Shown here: piece after piece, positions 1-10,639 of the stretch | Position numbering within the stretch: the stretch's first letter is position 1 | Layout: the number at the start of each line of letters is the position of its first letter | From: Pyronema omphalodes | Lineage: Eukaryota; Ascomycota; Pezizomycetes; Pezizales; Pyronemataceae | NCBI GenBank assembly: GCA_024516155.1 | Contig: JAJJXM010000023.1 | Coordinates: 620,001 to 684,000, forward strand | DNA length: 64,000 bases | Direction: 5' to 3' | Position numbers and translations under genes: made by a program | Notes under the pieces: generated by a model | What the model saw: the letters and a program-made list of their open reading frames with translations, nothing else | What the model was told of the DNA's origin: nothing | The model's database searches: none

Positions 1-45
1 ACACCCCCCCTCTCCCCCCCCCCCTCCCCCCTCCCCCCCGCCGCC
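1..45. repeat. C-rich low-complexity tract
   Basis: The window opens with runs of C interrupted by T and ending in CCG repeats. It resembles the poly-C tracts seen elsewhere in the duplicated DNA of this window. No coding sense is apparent. Confidence 0.6.
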
Positions 46-639
46 GCCCATGTCCCTTTCCCCTCAAACGCCTTTCTCACCCTGCTTTGCTCTACGCAAC
101 AAGTCTGTATGTATGTACCATCTTGATCTTTCAGCCCTTGTTTCGGTGCCAATTAGGGGACAACGCTAAGGACCAAGGACTTGCAACTTGAGTCCAAAAT
201 GGAAAGACGCATATGAGGTAGAAACCGCTTGGCGAGGCGGGAGGACTTTCTTAGCAAATAAACAGCCATACATACAGAATTTGAAGGAAGTTGTCTGTAT
301 GGGGGGATATGACTATATGTATCGATGGTGGTCGACGCGTTAATCGGCTTTTCCTCTTTCACCTCATTTCTATGGGTTGGGATTCAGAGTTTTGAATTTC
401 ATCGTCGTTCAACTTCGAACACAGCACCAGCTCCGCACAGTCAACGCGACATAACGCGACGCAAGTGGAGATGCGCCAGGTCAAAGTGCAGGAACTGCAT
501 CAACCGAAATATCGATAACATAAGAACCGCATACCATTTACTTCAAGGAAAGCCAGCCCAACAACGGGGTTGCAAGAGACAGGGTGTGTGTTTCCACCGC
601 GCCGAACCGCACAGTACCAGTGTGTACCAGTGTACCACC

Positions 640-1141
640 AGTCCACCCCCCCCCCCCCCCCCCCCCGAGCCACAGCGACGACCCCCGACGAACCTCACAA
701 CACCCTCCCTCACTTCCACTGCTGCTTCTCCATTAAATATAATACAACATACCCCGGTTTGAACCAGCCAGCGCAAAGCAATTACTTGGAGCCACAGCAA
801 CAACTACATTCCTTCTTTACACCGAACCTATAGATGCGCCGATAGTACATTTCAACACCACCAATATCCACCGATACGTTTTACGTCCACCCCAGGTTCA
901 GAAGGACCCACTACCAACTGCTCAGCTACTACTCTCCACTACTACGACTACTACGACTACTACTACAACTATCCGTTTCTACCCACGGAATTGCTGTACA
1001 ACTTCTACCGTTCCTGACTATTCTCATTCTGCGGGTTTCAGTACTTCCCGGACGCGTTGAACATACAACTATACGACCATACAAGTACATGCTACGGTCC
1101 CTTCTGTCTTTATATCTCCTACAAGTGCCATAACCCTCAGC
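640..1141 (+). promoter_or_regulatory. Upstream/leader region of intact cyclin copy A1
   Basis: This stretch is shared, diverged, by the upstream sides of all seven cyclin copies, so it is probably promoter plus 5' leader. Visible elements are a 21-nt poly-C run (646-666), a TATAATA box-like motif (738-744), one CACCAATATC unit near 859-868, and an ACT-rich triplet repeat around 937-968. Copies A2, A2', A3 and A4 carry the same order of CACAACACT, TATA-like motif, leader repeat and Cys/Pro-rich spurious reading frame. The transcription start cannot be placed. The core-promoter role is inferred from conservation and position. Confidence 0.5.
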
Positions 1142-4100
1142 ATGGAGTTCGCAACAAGATTACCGACTATACCTCGTCTCAAAATAGAGCCCGTCCTATC
1201 TTCCATCCTAAACCAAAAGCTACCATCACTACCAACTCCTTCGTCACACAACCTCTCCGACTACTCATATTCCCATCGACGGTCATCGACGAGTACACAG
1301 GGTGGAAGAAGTGGAGCTGCAAATCTGTTTGCAGACTCAAGGTCACGGAATAGGACACAGGATCCAAGGACTCCTCCACCAGATATGGCTAATCCTACTG
1401 TTTTACAACGATGGAACGCACTTGGTCAAATAGAAACTGTATGTCCAAGAGAAGGATTACAAGGAGATGGAATATGGGTTCCGTCAATATCCCCAGGTTC
1501 ACAACAACCGCAACATAATACTACTGGCAATCCAAGTTCAATATCAGTCTACGCAGAGAGTAATGAGGAATTACCACCACAACCAAAACGAAGGTCTTCA
1601 AGTACAAGGAATAATGGGGCAATGATGGTTCCAGAAGAAATCATTCCGTCGAAAAAGGCTATGGCAGAATTTGCAGCAGAGGTGAATTTTTCACTAAATA
1701 GCCCCAAGTATTACCCAAATCATTTGAAAAAAACACCCGGGGAAAATATTTGGGGTTATCGGTAAATTCCTTAGTAACATATTTGCTGATTTTTTATTTT
1801 GCGTTTTCTGTAGATTACTTGCTTGTTTTGGTTCGAATCTGCGGGATTATTACATAAAATCGCAGAATCGATCGATATTTCTCTCCTTTACCAACAGAAA
1901 ATGTCCAAATACGCCATTCCTCATCCTGAATTCCTCGCTTGGGTAGCTACCGTATTAAACACAACACAAGTTTCATTAAATGTTGTTTTATTGGCACTTT
2001 TGTTTGTTCATCGGTTAAAAAAATTGAATCCCGCAGTACAGGGCCGACCGGGTAGTCAATATAGATTATTTACGGTTGCGTTAATGCTGGGAAATAAGTG
2101 TATGCACCTCAAAATTTTCTTTCATTCCTAGTCACAAAATATCACCCGACATCTTAATTTTGATCACCGGCTAACGGCTAATAATATGACGTAATAGATC
2201 TCGATGACAACACATATACAAACAAAACTTGGGCGGATGTCTCTGGAATCAGTGTTCAGGAAATACACATAATGGAAGTCGAATTTCTATCAAACATGCG
2301 ATATTCGCTTTACGTCCCGGAATCAGAATGGTCGTTATGGCCCGAACGATTGAGACGTTTTCATGCATACTGGGATCACGCTAGGAAACTACCATTATCA
2401 AATACCCCACCACAAAACGCCAGTCGTATTCTTCCCCCACAAAACACAACAAGTCGAACACTTCCCCCAAGTCCTCCTTATACTTGCGACCTTCAAGTTC
2501 CAATGCCTCTCCCACCAGTGGAAATTAACCCCCAAATGATCGCAGCTACCCACGACCTTGAGAATTCGAGAAAGAGAAGTTTAGATCAGAGTGCGATGCA
2601 ACCACCGCCTCCTCATAAACGGATGGCCCGCCTTCCGCTGTCGGTTGCGGTACCGCAGTATCAGAATAACTATCAAAATTGTTATACTAAATCGGCATCG
2701 TCAGATCAGCCGCTTTATCAAATTGTTCAGGGAGGTCAGGGGGTAACGAATTATTATGGGTCTGCGTCTCAAACTCAACAGCAAACGAATTATCAACCGA
2801 ACCCATTTCCTCATAGCCTTGCAACGCAGCAGCAGCAACAGCAGCGCACGGAAAATTATCTCCCCGCTCCAGTTCAGAATAGTTCATCCAATCTACTTCC
2901 CCCGCCAAATGGTATGGTTCAACAAAGCTACCAGTCTCTTCCTCCAATAGTTCACTTCGAAACTGCGCTTCAGACACAGCAGATGATTATGGACCGTGAC
3001 ATACAGCAACGGCAACAGCAGATGCAACAGCAGCATTTACAACAACATGTCCAAGTCCAACAACAGCAGTCACAAATACCGCAACAACAAGTTCCGCAAC
3101 AAGAGCAACCTCAAATACAGCTTCCTCTACCCAACACCAGAGCTCTATCCTGCGCCTCCAGTTTTACAAGTCCCGTCTCGAACCCCGGAAGTGGAATGTC
3201 TTTCAATAATAACTCGCCATTGCCGTACAATATTCATCAACCCAGGAGCCCTTTTTCTGCTCACCATAGCGAGGTTAATAGTCCATTAATACCTGGTTCG
3301 GGGAACTTTAACAATGAGGGTTTGAGTGGGTTGAGTACTGTACCCAATTTTGGTGGGTTTACTGGCGGGCTACCTACGCCTAGGGATCTGGTGGGAAGGG
3401 ATACGATGGCAAGGGATTATCATTCTCGTGGTTCTGGGGCTGCGGTGGGGTTTTTGGATGGGCTGCCGCAGATGGCACAGATGAAACTGCGGGATAGGGA
3501 TTTACAGTTTGAGGAAGAGAGTGAGGCGAGGTTAAGGAGGGATAGAGAGATTTGGAGGGCTGGAAAGGAACGGGAAGAGAGAGACAAGGAACAAGCTGGA
3601 ATCAGGAAACAGAATGCATCGTTATTGAATCAGTATAATCGAACTGCTTCTATTGACATGCAGGATTTCTTGGAGAAGATGGAACCGAAACAACATGAAC
3701 AACCTCCCAAACAGTCGAGAAATCAACAAATGAGACAACCAAACTTTGGGTTCACGAGACTTCCCAACTTCCCCGAAGTATCAACCGCACCACCACCACA
3801 AACTGAATCCTTGAATTCGTCTTTCGATATGGATAATCTCAGCACCCCCGGAACTTCAGCTTCGCAATCCACCAACCCAATTAACCTCGACCTCCATTCC
3901 TTCCCTCCATTTTTCCAACCAAGACCCTACCACCATCCCCACCACCTTCTTCCCACACCCAACGAACCTACAAATTCAACCTACGGCCTCCCTACTCCCG
4001 GTACACAACAAGCCCCTATATCATCATTATTATCTACCCATAACCTTCCAACAACACTCCCGGCTTCGGTGGAGAATATTCATGCGAGGGATCCTAACCC

Positions 4101-4290
4101 TGTCAGGATGCTGAATATGCAGATTGATAATGGTCTTATGGGAATTGGTTTTACGGGCTCGTCAAGGAAGGGGATGGCGCAGCAGTTACCGCTACCGGTG
4201 ATTGGGAATGTGAATGTCAATGTGAATCATGATGGAAATGCGAATGGGTATGGAAATGCTTATGGAAGGGAGGAATTTTCGCAGCGGTGA
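1142..4290 (+). CDS. PHO80-type cyclin, Clg1/Mug80-like, intact copy A1 (972 aa)
   Basis: Predicted partner of a Pho85-type cyclin-dependent kinase; role inferred from the family. Three exons: 1142-1681, 1814-2099 and 2198-4290, with introns of 132 and 98 nt, GT-AG ends and a CTAAC branch before exon 3. Joining them gives an uninterrupted cyclin box at about residues 220-330: a helix LNVVLLALLFVHRLKK, then FTVALMLGNKYLDDNTYTNK, then TWADVSGISVQEI and MEVEFLSNM. The Lys (of GNK) and Glu (of MEVEF) that cyclins use to contact the CDK are both present. The N-terminal 180 residues are Pro/Ser-rich. Residues 340-972 are Gln/Pro/Asn-rich, with glutamine runs near 544-582 and a charged helix near 704-757. 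The start ATGGAGTT is chosen because it is in frame and is shared only with copy A5. This is the only copy with an unbroken three-exon frame, so it is the likely functional and parental gene. Confidence 0.85.
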
Positions 4291-6880
4291 TAAGTGGGAT
4301 TGGGTATGGTGTGGAGGTTGATGGAATTGGATGTCGTGTGGAGATTGATGGGGTTATGCTTTTTTTTTTGTGTTTTACTTTAGCGGTTGTTTTTTTTCTT
4401 TTACTTTGTTTTCTCTCCTTTTTTCCCTTTGTCTCCTTTTTTTTTTGTTTTTTTTTTGTTTTTTCTCTTTTCTTGAAGATTTGGTGAGAAACTGTTATTG
4501 TTATACTATTTCTCTTCATTTGGTTTCTTGTGTTGCATTTGGGATGGGTTGGCGTTTTGATTGATGTTTTGTTGTCTTTCTTTTACTTTACTGTTTTCTT
4601 TTTTTTCTTTTGTGGTTTTCTGGGGTTGGCACTTATAACTGGATACTGGGATATGTCACGGTGGGATATTGTGCTGTGATAATCTGCGGTATAAGCTACG
4701 CTGAGATGCTGGATACTGAATGATCGATATTGCATGCTAGGCAGGAATGGCGGAATGCCGGAATGGCGGTATGTTTTGCTGGAACATACTGCGCTGAATA
4801 GGATAGGGATAGGGATAACCTGCGATGTGTTAAGCTATGCAATCGATCTTCACTTTTTTTTTTGTGTCTTTTTTTTGCGTTTTTTTTGCGTTTTTGTTTA
4901 TGTATACAGACAGACGGACAGATATGTTATGGAATGGAATGGAATGGGTATTCATGATTAGGGGTTTTGTTATGGACTGGTATGGTTGGGTGGGATGATG
5001 GATGCGGATGCTGGGATGATACGGATGGATGGTTGGGATGGGATAGATAGGAAGAATATAATAGTTATTGCATTATCAGCATTGTCGGCATTATCAGAAT
5101 TATCAGCAGATAGCATTATGACCGTGACTGTGACCGTGACTGTGACTGTGATTATAATATCATAGGAAACAATAAACCCACATCCTAATTTCATCATCCC
5201 AAGCCGCCATTCACGGGGGAAATTGTATCGACTCGACTCGTTCGGATTATATTTGTATCGGAATCTGTATCTGTATGCCAAAAAACATCAAAAACAAAAA
5301 AGAACAAAGGCTGTAGGATGCAGGATATAGCATCCAGCATATAGCATCCATCACACTCAAATGAGAGCGGCCATATCATCCTCGAGCACTCGGAACATAT
5401 TGGGGTAGGAGCAAGTTATAACCATGGGCTGGGATCATTTGCATAGACAAGCGTAGTATTAGATCTTATGCACAAACAGGTGTAGCGATCCAGGAAAAAA
5501 AAACGTATGTATTCTTCTGCGGAGATTCTCAGAAGATTGAAGGGAAGATCTGGTTCGTTCTGCCACCACGGAAACGTACGTCAACGGTCAGACAACGGCG
5601 GGAAAAGAGATGAGGGTAGATAAACTTTTATTGTTGGTCTAGAAGGAATGGTTAGTGCGGTTTTATTCAGAGTTAAGAAATATTGGTGGTTTGTGAACCC
5701 TTATTGGATCGCTTTGTGGTAGATTGTAAATGGGTAATGGAGAAGTTGTGGAAAGCTGGGGTATCGCTAAGTGCTCGACAGGATTACAAAAAGATAGAAG
5801 AAAAATACAATACTCGGATTGCTTTTGCTCGGGAGGTCTTTGGTAAGGGTGGAGGAGTCTAGGGAGTTACTGGTATAAATTACCGATAGACTCGTTTTGG
5901 AAGATTGGTTGGACTGGTCACTGTTCAGTTCTTGTATTCCGCCTGCTCTATGGTGTTTTTTTGCTACACTCAGCGTGAACTTCATCGTTGCTGTGCGTCA
6001 GAAAGATGCGAGGTGATGTAACGGACGAACAGCAAAATGATACTCAAAGTTAACTCGACGGTCGACTTATCTAAACTCCTCTCTGCGCCTCCATCGTAGT
6101 CAACCGCATTTTTTACCTTCCCCGAGTTTTTCTTTCTGTATACTGCAGCCGGATGTCATGTTGCGTAGAGTGGTTATTCTCGGTAGGGTGGTAGAGGGTG
6201 CAGGATTGATGGAAGATCGAAGTTGAACAATATTGTTTCCCATTCGGGGTCAACCAGGTCACGAGATTCATATTCCGTCGGTAATATGTGTAACTCCGTG
6301 GGTATACAATATCTCCATTATACTGAGGTGGTGTTTTCAAGTTCAGAAGAGTTAATAACGCGGAAAATAGATGGGACTAACTACGAAATGCTATTTTCTG
6401 CACACGCGGTATCAAGGGACTCTCTACGCCAGTAGCATTTGCTAGGAAAGGAATTAGACACCACGTAATAGCCGGTAGAAATTCTCCTGCAATCTTGTGT
6501 TGATAACAAGCCACTCAGATTAGCTTTGAGTCGGGCTGTAAAGTTTTCAGATTCTTGAGATTTCCTTTGAGGCGCTTGAGAGTTTGCGACAGCGTGTTCC
6601 CGAGGATTCACGACAGTAAATTCAATGAGCGGGTGTCAAAACATTTGTATGATTGTTTTCATTTTTTTTTACGCCTTTTTATTCGGAAAATAAAGTTCTA
6701 GAGCTGTTCATTTCGTTTTATCGGGAAAAAGTTGAATATTGTCACTTTGGACTGAAAATCAGATGCGTAGAATAGTGGGCTTTTTGTAAGTCTCTTTATG
6801 ATGATACGTCAGCCAAAGCTCCGCATGATGCAGGGATATGCTTTCCAGACAGTGATGGGACGATCATTCGCCTACAATGT
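4291..6880. other. Gene-poor stretch downstream of cyclin A1
   Basis: No convincing gene is visible. 4360-4480 and 4850-4900 are T-rich. 4620-4820 contains loosely repeated GATACTG and GGAATG words. 5121-5150 is a small minisatellite. The short open frames here are low-complexity and have no recognisable domain. Confidence 0.4.
5121..5150. repeat. GTGACY hexamer minisatellite
   Basis: About five tandem units of GTGACT/GTGACC. It is preceded at about 5070-5108 by an imperfect repeat of ATTATCAGC/ATTGTCGGC words. It creates spurious Val-Thr repeats on the complementary strand. Confidence 0.7.
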
Positions 6881-6889
6881 GAATGCTAT

Positions 6890-7577
6890 AGTGTTCCCTG
6901 ATGCATGGCGAGTGTCAGTAAGACGATGCGGAGGAAGAGGAGAACTGAACAGACAAGCAACCAGAAGGCAGCTCCAAATAACGACAAAACCCCAACAACA
7001 AAGACTGGTAGGAGGGGGAAGAGCACCTACTAACCTAAACCAACGACTACCCCCACAAAGAAGACCTGGTCAGAGGTTGTCAAAAGTGGAGGAATTAATT
7101 TCTAGAATATCTTAGGCAACGGCCACCTTCAACTAATCACATCGACCACAAGAGTCCGGAGAGAGAGGCAAGGAGGGGCAGCGCGAAGGCTAAATAGAAA
7201 GGTCCGAGCAGGAGGAGGGACGGAGGAGGGGAGAAGGGGAAGAAACAGCCCGGCAGCAGTATAAGGCTCAAGAAGAAGAAAAAAAAAAAAAAAAAAAAAC
7301 AAGGACTTAGGTGTGAAAGGAAGAGAAGTGGAACGAGGGGAACAACTTGGCGCAATAATAATTGAGCGTACAGGGCTCTAGACTATATTGACGCGAGCGG
7401 AAATCAGCATGGAGAACACTAGGGTGCTGTGGCCCCAAACAACGAAGAGTGCTCTGGGGCGTTTCCCAGTAGGCCTCCGGGATTGCAGACGGGGATCTAA
7501 AGATGTTTATTGACACAGACCACGTCATAACCTTACGGTTGGGAACGTTTAAGAATCAATCAATCAATCAATCAACT
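6890..7577 (+). mobile_element. Decayed non-LTR (LINE, Tad1-like) retrotransposon remnant
   Basis: A frame around 6930-7090 reads KKTWSEVVKSGGINF after a Lys/Thr/Pro-rich stretch with a stop. After a frame change it continues as NILGNGHLQL and then GAARRLNRK. This order (Trp-x-x-Val-Val-x-Ser-Gly-Gly-Ile-Asn, then a Leu-Gly-Asn-Gly motif, then a basic stretch) resembles the ORF1/gag-like protein of fungal Tad1-type LINEs. A poly-A run follows at about 7278-7299, and the segment ends in (AATC)n at 7552-7576, a tail type common at LINE 3' ends. No reverse transcriptase is present, so the element is internally deleted and dead. Recognition is from memory of the motif and has not been tested by search. 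Confidence 0.4.
7553..7576. repeat. (AATC)n tract
   Basis: Five to six tandem AATC units close the presumed LINE remnant. Confidence 0.8.
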
Positions 7578-8032
7578 AATGGCAAGTGTCAGTATGCTCG
7601 GTGCTGATCATCGAATGTTACAAATCCGAACTCGCTGAACTCCGTGGATTGCTCTAAATGCTTATAAACACTCGAGTAGTGCCCAAAAGGGTAACTCACG
7701 CACATTACAAACATATGCCTTTAATTGTTGAAATAGTTTTGAAACAGCCGAGCTAGGTTTTCGTAACAAACATATTGCTCCCCAACATAGCTGTTCATCC
7801 CTCATGAAAATCTTACATTAACCCCTCTCATACGGAATTCAACAAGAGTAAATTCTCTGAACCCAGAAGTATCTCCGACGCGGCCCACAGGCCTCCTAGC
7901 CTCTTCAAGGTCGATCTGCTGTCGCAACTGATCATAGCTACTCACTCGCCTCCGGCGCGTAATTTTTCTCTTTCGATAGGCCAATGTGAAAACATCTTTT
8001 AATACCCCATCACTGGAGTAGCACATTCGAGC

Positions 8033-8731
8033 ATGTCTAGATCCGAACTGAATTGGTTGAATATACGCGAGGTATCAAAATCCAGTCCAAAGCTATTCGG
8101 ATGCCACGACAACGTATTCCGCCTTCCAACAATCTTCTCCGGACAACGGATATACCCTCTCCAGTTGCATTTACCGATGGAACTAAAAAAAAACAACCGT
8201 CACAAATTGCTTTAGTAAAAGACACCCGAGAATGTGGCATACGTACGTCAATTCTGCTTCCGCGATCAACCACAGCTTCTCGCAACTGCGACCAACGACT
8301 GCAGCTATCCAACCTCGCATCTGAATCGAATCAGCAACAGATCGCATTTCTATACCGTCGGAGTTAGCTTCTGCTTATACCGAGAGCTAATCAAGTTGAA
8401 AACATCCGAAAGTGGCTATTCAAAGTCCTTGAAATTGCATGTTGTAAGTTGCAGCTGTTGTGTGTTATTCATCGGCTTATTTACTGGTTCATTGCTTCTG
8501 ACTTTTATCACAGAGTATCTCCACGTTGGTGCAAAACTAGCCAAATCAAAAGCAACAATAGAAAATTAGTAGATAAATCTGGTTCCAGTAACTCGTAAGG
8601 ACAAATCCCTCGACTCACCTTTCGTTTCTCTGTGCATCAGTTTTCTAACGTCAATAGCAGACATCTGAATACCATCTACGGACTCTTTCTTGCCTTAACA
8701 CAATATATCGCCTGCGATTAGCTATTATATC
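8033..8731 (+). promoter_or_regulatory. Upstream/leader of F-box gene B1 with a conserved 70-nt intron
   Basis: This region is shared with the upstream side of B2 (35768-36420), and its inner part with B3. A donor GTAAGT at 8444 and an acceptor TTATCACAG ending at 8513 define a 70-nt intron. B2 (36013-36082) and B3 (49043-49112) have the identical intron length and ends. In B1 the frame entering the intron meets a stop directly after splicing, so this is better read as a non-coding leader intron or uORF than as an upstream coding exon. Confidence 0.5.
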
Positions 8732-9697
8732 ATGCACCCTTCAATACGTCATCAGGACACCAAGCCAGCCTCTCCTAGTCAACTCGAAAGCTCAGATACA
8801 TCTTCCTCCCCAGGACTACTAGATATGAGTGATCTGGACCGATCCCTGGTCATGCCTCCGTCTGATGGGTACTCGGATGTTGTGAACATGTCTCGAAGCG
8901 AACCCAGCTCAAGCAAGCAGATCGAGGCTTCATGTTACCATAACGACAAAGATATTGCGCCCGCACTCACCGTCACCACCACAAAAAGAAGTCAAGGATT
9001 CCTCACTTCTACAACCGACAGTCAGCAGGAGCGAGTTGGACAGCGATCGCCCCTCAGAAGATTCCCTTTTCCGGCCGAAATTTTGTTCGAAATTCTTGAC
9101 TACTGCCCCGATGGAACGTTACTGAACTTTTCTCGCACGTGCAAAGCCCACAACTCCGCAATCCAACCAATCATGATAGAGCGGGCCCTAGCCATAAATT
9201 ACGACCCGGAAAATCCCCATGAACGCAGATGTCCCTTTATGTGCGCCATCGTCAATGGCAATGAACGTTTACTCAAAGTCCTCATGGAAGCGAAATACTT
9301 TTCTATGGATAGATATTTTCAACGCATTAAATGTTCGAGATACGTCAAGTCGCCGTTGAATTGGGCAATCGAGCGTCCAGATTTCCGACAGCAAAAGTTC
9401 ATCCGGCCTATCAAGAGGCTCCTCGAGATTGGGTTTTGCCCCACTGCTTACGATGAATGGGGTCAGACGCCGTTGCATAAACTTATGCGGCAGAGGTCAA
9501 GCGGAGCGAGGGAGAGTAGGATGTGGCATATTCCCATCATTAATATGCTCATTCAGCATGGCGCGGATGTGAATTGCCCGATACAATGGGGTACCTTATG
9601 GGGGACAGCACATACCCCGCTTATGGTTGCACGTTCCTGCAATCAGGAGCAAAGCATAATTGACGTGTTGCTTCATTATGGGGCTAGAGCTTCATAA
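8732..9697 (+). CDS. F-box and ankyrin-repeat protein B1 (321 aa)
   Basis: Probable substrate receptor of an SCF (Skp1-cullin-F-box) ubiquitin ligase; this role is inferred from the domain pair. The N-terminal ~105 residues are Ser/Thr/Pro-rich and probably disordered. An F-box follows at about residues 110-155 (FPAEILFEILDYC, then LLNFSRTCKAHN). Ankyrin-like repeats fill about 165-321, best seen in GQTPLHKLM, MLIQHGADVN and the final TPLMVA with IIDVLLHYGA. It is a single exon with no interruption. The start is supported by the parallel start of B3 in the right arm. It lies head-to-tail about 1 kb upstream of cyclin copy A2. The right-arm twin B3 differs at roughly a dozen residues and is frameshifted; B2 is a more diverged paralog. 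The ubiquitination target is unknown. Confidence 0.8.
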   Translation: MHPSIRHQDTKPASPSQLESSDTSSSPGLLDMSDLDRSLVMPPSDGYSDVVNMSRSEPSSSKQIEASCYHNDKDIAPALTVTTTKRSQGFLTSTTDSQQERVGQRSPLRRFPFPAEILFEILDYCPDGTLLNFSRTCKAHNSAIQPIMIERALAINYDPENPHERRCPFMCAIVNGNERLLKVLMEAKYFSMDRYFQRIKCSRYVKSPLNWAIERPDFRQQKFIRPIKRLLEIGFCPTAYDEWGQTPLHKLMRQRSSGARESRMWHIPIINMLIQHGADVNCPIQWGTLWGTAHTPLMVARSCNQEQSIIDVLLHYGARAS

Positions 9698-10639
9698 TGA
9701 TGCAGTTTTATCGATATGAGGAGGGAGTGGATAAGGAGAACCATCGGGCGGATCTGTCACATGATTAATTCTCGTCTTTGAGCTTTCCCTCTGTTGATCG
9801 ACAGAGGTTCTATCAATACTCCAGATTGGCGCTATGATACAGCGGATCTCCATCTGGCTCGGGATATTGTTGAGGCATCGACAGTTGAGATAGAATTATA
9901 TGTCCAATATTGTCTGCATAGAGGTGAAAATGGCCTCTCTGCGGAATAGGAGGAAGTTGGTACATGTAATTATAATTTTAATTATAATTTTAAAAAATTT
10001 AATTCACATATATAAGTACAGTTAGAACTCGCGTGATATCTAACCTTTGTAAATTTGTGTTCAACGCGTTTCCAAAGTTTCCTATCCTCAGTAGCCCCCC
10101 CCCCCCCCCCCCCCGGAGCTATAGCACTGGTGGATCTCCTGTTGGAAGATTGCCAAGAACAGACAATCCAGCTTGTCGGAATAAGGTCCTTAGGTTTGCT
10201 CAGGACGAACCTCGTGAGGGACAAAGTGGGACATCAAACGGGATGTGATAAGCAGGATGAGACCAACCAACTTTTCTACTATATATAATGCTTCCACTCT
10301 CTGCATCGTCATCATTATCTACAATAGAACCGTCTGTCTCTCCCTGTCCTTTCTCACATCTCCCAGATGTAATTACGGACTCTGCGGACTAATAAACCAC
10401 AGGCTTCAATCCAAACAAGATTGTTTCTTCCAAAAACTCAGAATACTTATTTGAACGTTTAAATTCCTACATATCTAACGCCTCCATCCACGGTCTGCCA
10501 TTCCCTGAATCCGAAGGCCCTATTTTGCCAAAGGCCTGTCCCCCCCCCCCCCCCCCCCCCGCCCTCCTAGTTGACGAAGGCACCATAACAAATTTCTGTG
10601 TGCCAAAAATACTAATTAACCCCTCTGAAGCCACCCTGG
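9698..10639. other. Spacer between F-box gene B1 and cyclin copy A2
   Basis: No gene is visible. The spacer has a perfect 7-bp stem hairpin CCTCTGT/ACAGAGG (9788-9807), an AT-rich block (9967-10015), and two poly-C runs at 10095-10114 and 10540-10560. The roughly 425 nt between the two C runs are absent from the right arm, which has a single G run at 47452-47472. Confidence 0.6.
10095..10560. repeat. Segment bounded by two poly-C tracts, present only in the left arm
   Basis: The C20 and C21 runs flank about 425 nt. In the right arm the outer flanks of both runs are joined by a single 21-nt run of G. The simplest readings are deletion between the homopolymers in the right arm or gain in the left arm. 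The segment has no recognisable gene. Confidence 0.7.

Noticed and set aside
8234..8569. 111-codon ORF as an upstream coding exon of the F-box gene B1
   Set aside because: It reads through the conserved 70-nt intron. Spliced frames meet a stop at or just after the junction in B1.
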